A stretch of DNA of 64,000 nucleotides from Gemmatimonas sp. (GTDB lineage: Bacteria > Gemmatimonadota > Gemmatimonadetes > Gemmatimonadales > Gemmatimonadaceae). Made by a program: the position numbers and the translations under genes. This document shows, piece by piece, positions 18,075 through 25,349 of the stretch (position 1 is its first letter; every line of letters starts with the position of its first letter). The stretch is taken from NCBI RefSeq assembly GCF_021298855.1, contig NZ_JAJTHI010000061.1, positions 1-64,000 on the forward strand, written 5' to 3'. The notes beneath the pieces are model-generated. The model saw only the letters and a list, made by a program, of their open reading frames with translations, had not been told where the DNA came from and searched no databases.

Positions 18075-18178
18075 GCGACGCCGGCCTCCATTTCTCCGCG
18101 ACTCCGATTCTCCCGCCATCAGGTCGACATCGTGGCCGGGTGAACTGACACTGGGAGAAACGGAGAACGGGAGGCGCC
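18075..18178. repeat. Weak imperfect inverted repeat between convergent genes
   Basis: The CTCC-TTCTCCG-TTCTCCC series at about 18096-18117 is mirrored by GGGAGAAACGGAGAACGGGAGGCGCC at 18151-18176. The match is interrupted. It lies between the flavoprotein stop and the VPS10/BNR stop, where a bidirectional terminator would be expected. Confidence 0.4.
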
Positions 18179-18204
18179 GCTCACGGGAATACGGTTCCGG
18201 TTCG

Positions 18205-21174
18205 TCAGCGCCGAGCTGCCCAACGGGTCTCGAGGGTCCGCCACGCGGCCAGCCGCTCGCGGGCAGCGGCGCGCATGGACTCGGTCGGCGGCGTGTCGCT
18301 GTCCTGCAGGGCGTCCATCGCGGTCTGATGCGTCCCGGCCACGGCGCCGTAGGCGGTCACGAACTCGGTGAGCCCGGCCTCACGCGCCTGGGCCACGCGG
18401 GTGCGCGCCAGCAGCATGGCGTCGTAGAGCGCCACGCTCAGGTCATGCTGCTCCTGCAGGGCGGCGCGCGCCGTCTTCACGCGCGGGTCCATGCGCACGG
18501 TGAGCGGCTGCGTCAGCACGGTGCCGTCGACCGTCAGCCGCACCGTGTAGCGGCCGGGCATGACCCAGGGGCCTTCGGGCTCGCACTTGGTGTTGTACGG
18601 CGTGGCCGAAATGGGGAGGGCGCAGCCGTCGGTGGGGCGTGCGTAGTGCAGGTCCCAGGTGAAGCGCTGCAGCCCGGCCCGCGTACCGGGAGCGGCGGCG
18701 GGACGGAACCAGTACCAGGGCGCGTTGCCCGCGTCGGCCGGGGGCGGCACGGGATCGCTGCTCGCATAGCGGCGCAGCACCCGCCCGCGTGCATCGAGCA
18801 GCTCGATGGTGACCGCGGCCGCGTCGCGCGCCAGCCAGTAATCGATCATGGCACCGTCAGGCGGGTTCTCGGCACGTGGTTCGTCCGGCGGCACCGGCGT
18901 GTCGGTATACATGCTGTAGCGCACCCGCGTGGCCACGGCGGGCGCAAAGAGCACGGCCGGGGTGGCGGCGGTGGCGGCGCTGAACTGCCGCAGTGCCGTG
19001 ACGTTGTCGAGAATCCAGAAGCCACGCCCGTGCGTGGCCACCGCGAGATCGTCGTCCTTCACGATGAGATCGCGAATGGAAATGACCGGCATGTTGCGCT
19101 TGAGCGGCTGCCAGCTGTCGCCGTCGTTGCCCGACACCCACACCATGTGCTCGGTGCCCGCGTAGAGCAGGCCGCGACGCTTCGGATCCTCGCGAATCAC
19201 GTTGGTGGGCGCATCGGTGTCCATGCCGTCCGTGATCTCGGTCCACGTGGCCCCACCATCACGCGTGCGATAGAGATGCGGGCGGAGGTCGTCGAGACGG
19301 AACGTGTTCACCGCCGCATAGGCGGTGTTGGCGTCGAAGTGCGAGGCGTCCATGATGGACACCTTCCACCACGGCCCGAGCTGCGGTGGCGTGACGTCGC
19401 GCCAGTTCTTGCCGCCGTTGCGCGTCACGTGAATGAGCCCGTCGTCGGTGCCCACCCAGATCGTGTTCGAGTCCACTGGGCTGGGCGCGATGGTGTACAC
19501 CACCCCGCGCCGCGTGGGCTTCGCGCTGGGCGTGTCGCGATAGATGCCCACACTGGCGGGCACCGCCCACGTGTCCCGTGACAGATCGTCGCTGAGTCGC
19601 GTCCAGCTCTGCCCGCCGTTCACCGTCTGCCAGAGCACGTTCGTGCCGTAGTACAGCTTGCGCGGGTTGGTGGGCGAAAAGAGGATGGGCATCGTGCGGA
19701 TGCCGCGGAAGAAATCGGGGCCACTGCCGGCGGCGCCGCGCCCGCGGCCGGCGTTGGGGCTCACATTCTGCGTCTGCCCCGTGCGGCGGTCGAAGCGGGT
19801 GACCGTGCCACCGAAGTACACGTGGGGATCGAGCGGATCGGGGGCCACGTAGCTGTATTCGCTCGCGCCCACCGGCCGCCAGTCACGGTACGTGATGCTG
19901 CCGTCGTTGCTGCGGCTGGGCACGCACGCCGAGCCCGACTCCTGCTGCCCGCCGCACACCTGATAGGGCCAGTTGTAGTCGGCGGTGACGTGATAGAACT
20001 GCGCCGTGGGCTGGTTGTACCACGAGCTCCACGTGGTGCCGCCATTCACCGTGATGATGGCACCCTGGTCGGCCACCATGAGCATGACGTCGGGGGTGGT
20101 GGGGTTGATCCAGAGACGCTGATAGTCGTCGCCGCCCGGTGCGCCGCGGAAGCTCTTCCACGTGGCGCCGCCGTCGGTGCTCTTCCACGCCACCACGTTC
20201 ATGGAGTACACGACGTCGGGATTGCGCGGATCCACCGTGATGGCAGCGAAGTCGTCGCCACGACCGAAGATGCGCGCATCGGTGGTGGTGCGTCGCCAGG
20301 TGGCCCCGGCATCGTCGCTGCGGTAGATGCCGCTCTTGTCACCGGCGGTGGCGGTCACGTACAGCACGCGCGGGTTGCTCGGCGCAATGCCGATCCCGAA
20401 TCGCCCGAGCCCGTCGGCGGTGGTGGGCAGCCCGCCCGCGAGTGGTGTCCACGTGGCGCCGCCATCGGTGCTCTTGAAGAGCCCCGAGTTCTTCCCGCTC
20501 CACGCCGCGTTCTCCCACGGCCCCTGGCGCGCTTCCCAGAGCACCGCGTACACCGTGTTGGGATCGTCAGGCGACAGCACGACATCGGCGCCGCCGGTGT
20601 TCTCGTCCTTGTACAGCACCCGCTCGAACGACCGCCCGCCGTTCACCGACCGGTAGATGCCGCGCTCGCTGTTGGGGCCATAAGGATGCCCCAGTACGGC
20701 CACGAACAGGCGATCGGGGTTGACGGGATCGACGGCAATGCGCGGAATCTGCTGACCGTCGCGCAACCCCAGTCGCGTCCACGTACGCCCGGCGTCGGCC
20801 GACCGGTACATGCCGTTCCCTACCGAGAGATCGGGGCGCTGCAGCCCTTCGCCACTCCCCACGTACACGATGTTCGGGTCCGACGGGGCAACCTCCACGG
20901 CGCCAATGGAGCCGGTCGGTTGGTCGTCCATGATGGGGTTCCATGTGCGCCCGTAGTCGGTGGTCTTCCACACGCCGCCATTGGTCACGGCCATGTAGAA
21001 CACATTCGGCTGCTGCGGCACGCCCACGGCGCTCTTGGTGCGCCCCGCCCGGAAGGGGCCGATGTGACGCCAGGTGAGGGCGTGCATGGCGTTCGTCGGG
21101 AGTGCTGGTTGGGCGTCGGCGAGTGAGCTGAGGCCGAACAGCAAGGCCGCGGCAAGCGGATGGTAGGCGCGCAT
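18205..21174 (-). CDS. Secreted VPS10/BNR-repeat beta-propeller protein
   Basis: 989 residues with a signal peptide (about 1-20, LFGLSSLADAQP). Many sortilin/sialidase-type blades follow, each with the S-x-D-x-G-x-T-W Asp-box (TTDYGRTW, SADAGRTW, STDGGATW, SDDAGATW, VNGGTTW). The last 300 residues form separate beta domains ending in a helical region. Such proteins are abundant in Gemmatimonadota and Bacteroidota and lack a proven catalytic site; carbohydrate or peptide binding is likely. It is a paralogue of the protein at 33043. The start at 21174 is the first Met before the signal peptide; the frame itself runs to 21288. Confidence 0.9.
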   Translation of the reverse strand: MRAYHPLAAALLFGLSSLADAQPALPTNAMHALTWRHIGPFRAGRTKSAVGVPQQPNVFYMAVTNGGVWKTTDYGRTWNPIMDDQPTGSIGAVEVAPSDPNIVYVGSGEGLQRPDLSVGNGMYRSADAGRTWTRLGLRDGQQIPRIAVDPVNPDRLFVAVLGHPYGPNSERGIYRSVNGGRSFERVLYKDENTGGADVVLSPDDPNTVYAVLWEARQGPWENAAWSGKNSGLFKSTDGGATWTPLAGGLPTTADGLGRFGIGIAPSNPRVLYVTATAGDKSGIYRSDDAGATWRRTTTDARIFGRGDDFAAITVDPRNPDVVYSMNVVAWKSTDGGATWKSFRGAPGGDDYQRLWINPTTPDVMLMVADQGAIITVNGGTTWSSWYNQPTAQFYHVTADYNWPYQVCGGQQESGSACVPSRSNDGSITYRDWRPVGASEYSYVAPDPLDPHVYFGGTVTRFDRRTGQTQNVSPNAGRGRGAAGSGPDFFRGIRTMPILFSPTNPRKLYYGTNVLWQTVNGGQSWTRLSDDLSRDTWAVPASVGIYRDTPSAKPTRRGVVYTIAPSPVDSNTIWVGTDDGLIHVTRNGGKNWRDVTPPQLGPWWKVSIMDASHFDANTAYAAVNTFRLDDLRPHLYRTRDGGATWTEITDGMDTDAPTNVIREDPKRRGLLYAGTEHMVWVSGNDGDSWQPLKRNMPVISIRDLIVKDDDLAVATHGRGFWILDNVTALRQFSAATAATPAVLFAPAVATRVRYSMYTDTPVPPDEPRAENPPDGAMIDYWLARDAAAVTIELLDARGRVLRRYASSDPVPPPADAGNAPWYWFRPAAAPGTRAGLQRFTWDLHYARPTDGCALPISATPYNTKCEPEGPWVMPGRYTVRLTVDGTVLTQPLTVRMDPRVKTARAALQEQHDLSVALYDAMLLARTRVAQAREAGLTEFVTAYGAVAGTHQTAMDALQDSDTPPTESMRAAARERLAAWRTLETRWAARR

Positions 21175-21209
21175 CGTGGTGGGCGTGCGAGGGGAGTGTG
21201 GGGGGTGAT

Positions 21210-21334
21210 ACTGACAGCGGCCCCGTTCAGCGTCGGGGGTCGTGCGTAGAGGGTTGTGGGTGGGTGTTTCGACGATCCACCAACCCACAACGCTTCACCC
21301 ACGACCCCTTACGCTGAACGGGGCCGCTGTCAGT
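21210..21334. repeat. Intergenic palindrome, family I, copy B
   Basis: The arm starting at 21210 (ACTGACAGCGGCCCCGTTCA) matches the reverse complement of the arm ending at 21334. The first 24 bases are identical and agreement is about 85% over some 55 bases, closing around a short loop near 21272. The half-unit aligns with 8329-8391, but the two elements join their halves by opposite ends. It lies between the aminotransferase stop and the start of the VPS10/BNR gene. Confidence 0.8.
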
Positions 21335-21376
21335 CGAACAACAGGCGCTTCCGGCGGCGTCTGAACTGCAGTGGCG

Positions 21377-22600
21377 TTACTGCCCCGTCGTCGCCGGCTT
21401 GTTGATCTCCGGCAGCACCGCCGCCACCTGCTTCATCTCCGCCGGGGTGCCGATGGAGATGCGCGCCCACGTGTTGTACGGCGGGAACGCGCGCCCGATC
21501 ATGAAGCCCTTCGCGAGCATCGCGGCCTGCACCTTCTCCACCGGCATGCCGGTGTCGAAGAACACGAAGTTGGTGTGCGACGTGGTCATGCGACGGCCGA
21601 GGCTCTTGATGGCCGTGTGCATGATGGTGCGCCCTTCGGCGTTGCGGTCGCGGCACATGGTCTGGTACGCGGTGTCCTGGATGGACGCCGCCGCCGCGCG
21701 GGCACCGAACACGCCGGGGAAGCTGGTGACACACGGCTGCAGGCGCGCAATGATGTCGGGGCGCGCGATGGCGAAGCCGGTGCGCAGCCCCGCGAGACCG
21801 TGAATCTTGGACGCGGTGCGCGAGATGATGACGTTCTCACCGGCCTTCACGAGATCGATCATGCTGGTGTAGCCGGGGTCGGTCACGAAGTCGTGGTAGG
21901 CCTCGTCGACCAGCGTGACCGCCTTGCGGGAGGCGTTGCTCACGAAGCTGCGCAGCTTGGTGGCATCGGTGAGCGTGCCGGTGGGGTTGTTGGGGTTGCA
22001 GACGAACACGAGGTCCACCGCCTGCACGAGACGCGTGTTCATCGCCTCGAGGTCGTGCGCCAGATCGCCGTCGAGCGCCACCTTGTGCACGCGCGCCCCC
22101 ATGGACTCGGCGTAGCGCGGCAACCCTTCGTAGGTGGGCCACGGCGTGAGCACATCGCCGCCGCGCATGGCATAGGCGAGCGCCACAATGGAGAGCACGT
22201 CGCCCGAGCCGGCGGTGACGAGCACGTACTCCTCGGGCACGCCGACCTGCTGCGCGAAGACCTTGCGCAGCGCGGGCACGGCGTTGGCGTTGTACCAGGC
22301 GTGCTCCTTCCACATGTCCATGATCGCCTGCTTCGCCGAGGGCGCCATGCCGTACGGATTCTCGTTCGAGGCCAGGCGGAGCGGGCCGTCGGCGCGGCGC
22401 ATCGCTTCGATTTCGCGCTCGAGGGCGAGGAAGCCCTGCCAGGTGGTCTGGCCGTTGACGACGGACTCGGCGGCGGGCGCCTCGAGGGCCGGCAGCAGTG
22501 ACGGCGAGAGCGACTGCGTGGCGATGGCGCCGCCGGCGACGAGACCGGACGACTTGAGCCACTGGCGGCGGGAGAACGGGCGATCGGCGGACGTGGACAC
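21377..22600 (-). CDS. Tat-exported PLP-dependent aminotransferase (histidinol-phosphate aminotransferase type)
   Basis: 407 residues. The N-terminus carries a twin-arginine signal (SRRQWLKSSG at 10-19) with a hydrophobic segment and an Ala-rich cleavage region. The rest is a class I/II fold-type I aminotransferase: LASNENPYG (80s), DLVFVCNPNNPTGTL, DEAYHDFV and the PLP lysine K265 in SRTASKIHGLAGLRTGF. Cofactor-containing enzymes are typical Tat cargo, and the export signal implies action in the periplasm. The substrate is unknown; the HisC-like features do not prove histidine synthesis. GTG start with GAGG upstream. Confidence 0.88.
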   Translation of the reverse strand: MSTSADRPFSRRQWLKSSGLVAGGAIATQSLSPSLLPALEAPAAESVVNGQTTWQGFLALEREIEAMRRADGPLRLASNENPYGMAPSAKQAIMDMWKEHAWYNANAVPALRKVFAQQVGVPEEYVLVTAGSGDVLSIVALAYAMRGGDVLTPWPTYEGLPRYAESMGARVHKVALDGDLAHDLEAMNTRLVQAVDLVFVCNPNNPTGTLTDATKLRSFVSNASRKAVTLVDEAYHDFVTDPGYTSMIDLVKAGENVIISRTASKIHGLAGLRTGFAIARPDIIARLQPCVTSFPGVFGARAAAASIQDTAYQTMCRDRNAEGRTIMHTAIKSLGRRMTTSHTNFVFFDTGMPVEKVQAAMLAKGFMIGRAFPPYNTWARISIGTPAEMKQVAAVLPEINKPATTGQ

Positions 22601-22703
22601 GGGCGTACCTCGGGGGCGAAGGTCGGCGGACTTCCCGGGGCGGACGGGACGGGCAACGATAGCGCCAAATGGTACGAAGCGCACGACCTTGTCCCAAACC
22701 CGG

Positions 22704-23336
22704 TCAGTGCGACGAATGCAAGAGGGTGTCCGGCGGTCCCGGCGCCGTGCTTTCCGGCGTGTCGGAGAGGTGCTCCTGCACAATGCGCCAGCGGCCGTTC
22801 TGCCGGCGCCAGAGCATCGTCCACGCGCCGCTCACCACGTGCGGGGTGTTGCGGGGGGTCAGGTGCGGAATGCGATAGGTGAGGGTGACCACCGCCGCAT
22901 CGCGGGTGATGAGGTCGACATAGGTCGAGCCCAGTTCGAAGCGTGGCTCGCGCATGTTCTGCCCCACCCGTTCCCAGAAGCCCCGAATCTCCCCGGCGAG
23001 GGTGTCGCGCGTGGTCGTCACCCTCCCCGCCACCGCCGAGATCACCCGCCCGCTGTCCGGGTAGAGCGCCAGCAGTCGCGCCGGTGCCTCCGGGTGTCGC
23101 AGATCGTAGGCCTGCGTCACCAGGGCGGTGAGCGTATCGGCAATGGCCGTGCGCTCCGCCGCCGTCAGGCGTTCCGGACTCTGGCACGCCGTGGTGAGCG
23201 AGAACATGCCAGCCAACGCTGCGGTCAGGGCCAGGCGTAGTGGCTGTCGGCTCCAGGGCAGGCGCAGAGAGCCGCAACGGCGCGCGGCGCGGCAGAAGGC
23301 GGGCATCGGAGGCTGGGACGAGCGGGGGGAGGTCAT
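22704..23336 (-). CDS. NTF2-like (DUF4440/SnoaL-type) lipoprotein
   Basis: 210 residues. A basic, then hydrophobic N-terminus ends in the lipobox LTTAC, predicting a lipid-anchored envelope protein. The mature domain has the cone-shaped NTF2-like pattern: LTAAERTAIADTLTALVTQAY, VISAVAGRVTTTRDTLAGEIRGFWERV and a C-terminal WTMLWRRQNGRWRIVQEHLS. Such domains may be enzymes or simple ligand-binding modules; no catalytic residues can be assigned. Start choice is uncertain: an ATG at 23306 also precedes the signal sequence. Ends about 100 bases before the aminotransferase start. Confidence 0.8.
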   Translation of the reverse strand: MTSPRSSQPPMPAFCRAARRCGSLRLPWSRQPLRLALTAALAGMFSLTTACQSPERLTAAERTAIADTLTALVTQAYDLRHPEAPARLLALYPDSGRVISAVAGRVTTTRDTLAGEIRGFWERVGQNMREPRFELGSTYVDLITRDAAVVTLTYRIPHLTPRNTPHVVSGAWTMLWRRQNGRWRIVQEHLSDTPESTAPGPPDTLLHSSH

Positions 23337-23537
23337 TCTCGGGAAAAGGACAGGGTGCGAGGCGGACTGTCCACCGGAGCGGACGCGCCATCCCGCCTCC
23401 GCGCTCTGCGTCCCTCTCAAACACGGCGAATGCCGGGATGGTCCAGCAATTGCTCTTCTCAACGCCGACGGCGGGCGTCCGGCGGGTGCCGGGTGCTGGA
23501 GCCGGGGACGCGTCGGGTACGCGGAGGATCGGTGCAC

Positions 23538-24248
23538 ATGGCGACGAGTGGCGCACGCAGGGCGCTGGTGGCGGGGCTCACCGTAGCGGGGCTGCTGGGG
23601 TGCGGCGGTACCGAGACGGGTACCATGACGGCCGATCTCGAGCGTGATCTCGATCTGGCCGTGCGGGCGCGCCGGCCGCAGACGGTCGTGGTGTCGGCAT
23701 TGGAAGGGGGGCCACGTGGCGCCCCCAGCGGCGCCGAACGCGGACAACGGGACGTCGTGGCCACGCCTCGTCGCGCTCCGCGTGCCGCGCCGCAGGCGCT
23801 GCCCGAGGAGGTTCCGACGGTCGCGGAACCCGAGAACAGCACCGCACCGGTCGTGGCTGACGAGGCCGCCACCGTGGACGCCCCCGCGCCAGTGCCCGAG
23901 GCGGCACCGGACGCGCCGGCGCCCGAACCCGCGCCCATGCCGGTGACCCGCGGCCCGTCTGCGGGTCACGACGGTGAGGCGAGCGTGGAGGAAGGGCAGG
24001 GGCGCGGTCGCCGTGGCAGCGGCCTGGGCACCCTCATTGGCGTGATCATTCGCGGCGGTGCCGCCGGCATCGACAACTGCGAGGAGCACGACCGGCGTCG
24101 GGCGGGGCGTCGGCGCGGCGGTACCAACGGCGGTATGGGTGGGTATGGCGGCGACATCATCATGGCCGGCGGCGGGGTTCTGGGTGGGGTCATGGGCGGG
24201 GTGATTGCCAACGGGGGCGGTATCCGTCGTCCCACGTTCCCGCGCTGA
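23538..24248 (+). CDS. Putative lipoprotein with Pro/Ala-rich linker and Gly-rich C-terminus
   Basis: 236 residues with a short signal and lipobox LLGC. A low-complexity linker rich in Ala/Pro/Glu (about 60-145) leads into a C-terminal part with two Gly-rich hydrophobic stretches, GTLIGVIIRGGAAGI and GGVLGGVMGGVI. Between them lies a charged CEEHDRRRAGRRRGG patch. Gly-zipper-like segments of this kind occur in outer-membrane and pore-associated proteins. No family is recognised and no function is offered. GGAGG about 10 bases upstream supports the ATG at 23538. Divergent from the NTF2-like lipoprotein. Confidence 0.7.
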   Translation: MATSGARRALVAGLTVAGLLGCGGTETGTMTADLERDLDLAVRARRPQTVVVSALEGGPRGAPSGAERGQRDVVATPRRAPRAAPQALPEEVPTVAEPENSTAPVVADEAATVDAPAPVPEAAPDAPAPEPAPMPVTRGPSAGHDGEASVEEGQGRGRRGSGLGTLIGVIIRGGAAGIDNCEEHDRRRAGRRRGGTNGGMGGYGGDIIMAGGGVLGGVMGGVIANGGGIRRPTFPR

Positions 24249-24374
24249 CGACACGCTCCGCGCGTCGACGTACGCAGACCGCCGCCGCTCGGCAGCGAAT
24301 CCCTCGGGTGGCCGTGGCGGTGTCGCAACCGCCGTGGGCACCCGTGGTGCTTGCCGGTCACTCCGCCGCTCCGC

Positions 24375-24380
24375 TAGCGT
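24375..24380 (+). promoter_or_regulatory. Candidate promoter, TTGCCG-18-TAGCGT, before the hemoglobin gene
   Basis: TAGCGT ends 7 bases before the GTG at 24388. TTGCCG at 24351-24356 lies 18 bases upstream as a plausible -35, the best -35 match among the leaderless candidates here. Confidence 0.45.
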
Positions 24381-24387
24381 TCCGCGG

Positions 24388-24768
24388 GTGACCACCCATT
24401 ACGACCAGCTGGGAGGCGACGCCGGCATTCGCGTGCTCGTGGACCGCTTCTACGACCTCATGGACACCGCGCCCGAGGCGGCCAACATCCGCACGCTGCA
24501 CGCGCGCAACCTCAAGGTGTCGCGTGAGAAGCTCTACAAGTTCATGAGCGGGTGGACCGGCGGACCGCCGCTGTACGTGGAGGAGTACGGACACCCGCGG
24601 CTGCGCATGCGCCATTTCCCCTTCGCCATCGGCGCGCGCGAGCGCGACGAATGGCTCTGGTGCATGGATCGCGCCCTGGCGGAGCACGAGGCCCCCGAGG
24701 AGCTGAAAACGTTCCTGCGCGAGCGGCTGCAGCAGCTTGCCGATCACATGCGCAACCAACCGGGCTGA
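24388..24768 (+). CDS. Group II truncated hemoglobin
   Basis: 126 residues. The truncated globin core is plain: YDQLGGDAGIRVLVDRFYDLM at the N-terminus, FMSGWTGGPPLYVEEYGHPRLRMRHFPF with the proximal His region, and DEWLWCMDRALAEHEAP carrying the Trp typical of group II. These heme proteins bind oxygen or NO and peroxide in the cytoplasm. GTG start gives the standard family length. Followed 2 bases later by rsmD, so co-transcription is likely though no functional link is known. Confidence 0.93.
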   Translation: MTTHYDQLGGDAGIRVLVDRFYDLMDTAPEAANIRTLHARNLKVSREKLYKFMSGWTGGPPLYVEEYGHPRLRMRHFPFAIGARERDEWLWCMDRALAEHEAPEELKTFLRERLQQLADHMRNQPG

Positions 24769-24770
24769 TC

Positions 24771-25349
24771 ATGCGCATTGTCGGCGGAAAATTCGGCGGC
24801 CGCACCCTCACGTCGCCCAACGACTTCCGGGTGCGCCCCACTGCCGAGGAGGTGCGCGTGCACATGATGAAGCTGCTGCGCAACGACCTCGAAGGGGCGC
24901 GCGTGCTCGACCTGTTCGCGGGCACGGGCGCGCTGGGGCTCGAAGCCCTGTCGCGCGGCGCCAAGTATGTGGACTTCGTGGAGTTCCGGCCGGCGAGCCT
25001 GCACGCCCTGCAGGCCAACATCAAGGCGTTGCGCGTGACGGAGAAGACGCGCGTCTACAAGAAGGACGCGCTCCCCTTCGCGGACACCCTGCCCCCCGAT
25101 CGGTACGACGTGGCCTTCGCCGACCCGCCGTACGAATCGCGCATGCTCGACCGGCTCATCGAACGGTGGCAGCGTGCGCCATGGTCGCGTATCCTCGTGG
25201 CGGAGCACGCCACCACGCACCAGCTGCCTCGTGCCGCGTCGCACGCGCGCTTCGAGGAAACCGCCATCTCCGTGTACCGGGCCGTCGCCGACAAGGCGCC
25301 GGCCTCCCGCCCGCCGCTCCCTCCCCCGGCTTCCCTCACCAGGCCATGA
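24771..25349 (+). CDS. rsmD: 16S rRNA (guanine966-N2)-methyltransferase
   Basis: 192 residues. Opens MRIVGGKFGGRTL with the RPTAEEVR segment, as RsmD does. The SAM site is VLDLFAGTGALGLEALSRGA and the catalytic motif is DPPY in VAFADPPYES. It methylates G966 of 16S rRNA on the assembling small subunit. The Pro-rich C-terminal tail (PASRPPLPPPASLTRP) is an extension beyond the usual domain. Its stop overlaps the ATG of the acylase gene. Confidence 0.95.
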   Translation: MRIVGGKFGGRTLTSPNDFRVRPTAEEVRVHMMKLLRNDLEGARVLDLFAGTGALGLEALSRGAKYVDFVEFRPASLHALQANIKALRVTEKTRVYKKDALPFADTLPPDRYDVAFADPPYESRMLDRLIERWQRAPWSRILVAEHATTHQLPRAASHARFEETAISVYRAVADKAPASRPPLPPPASLTRP

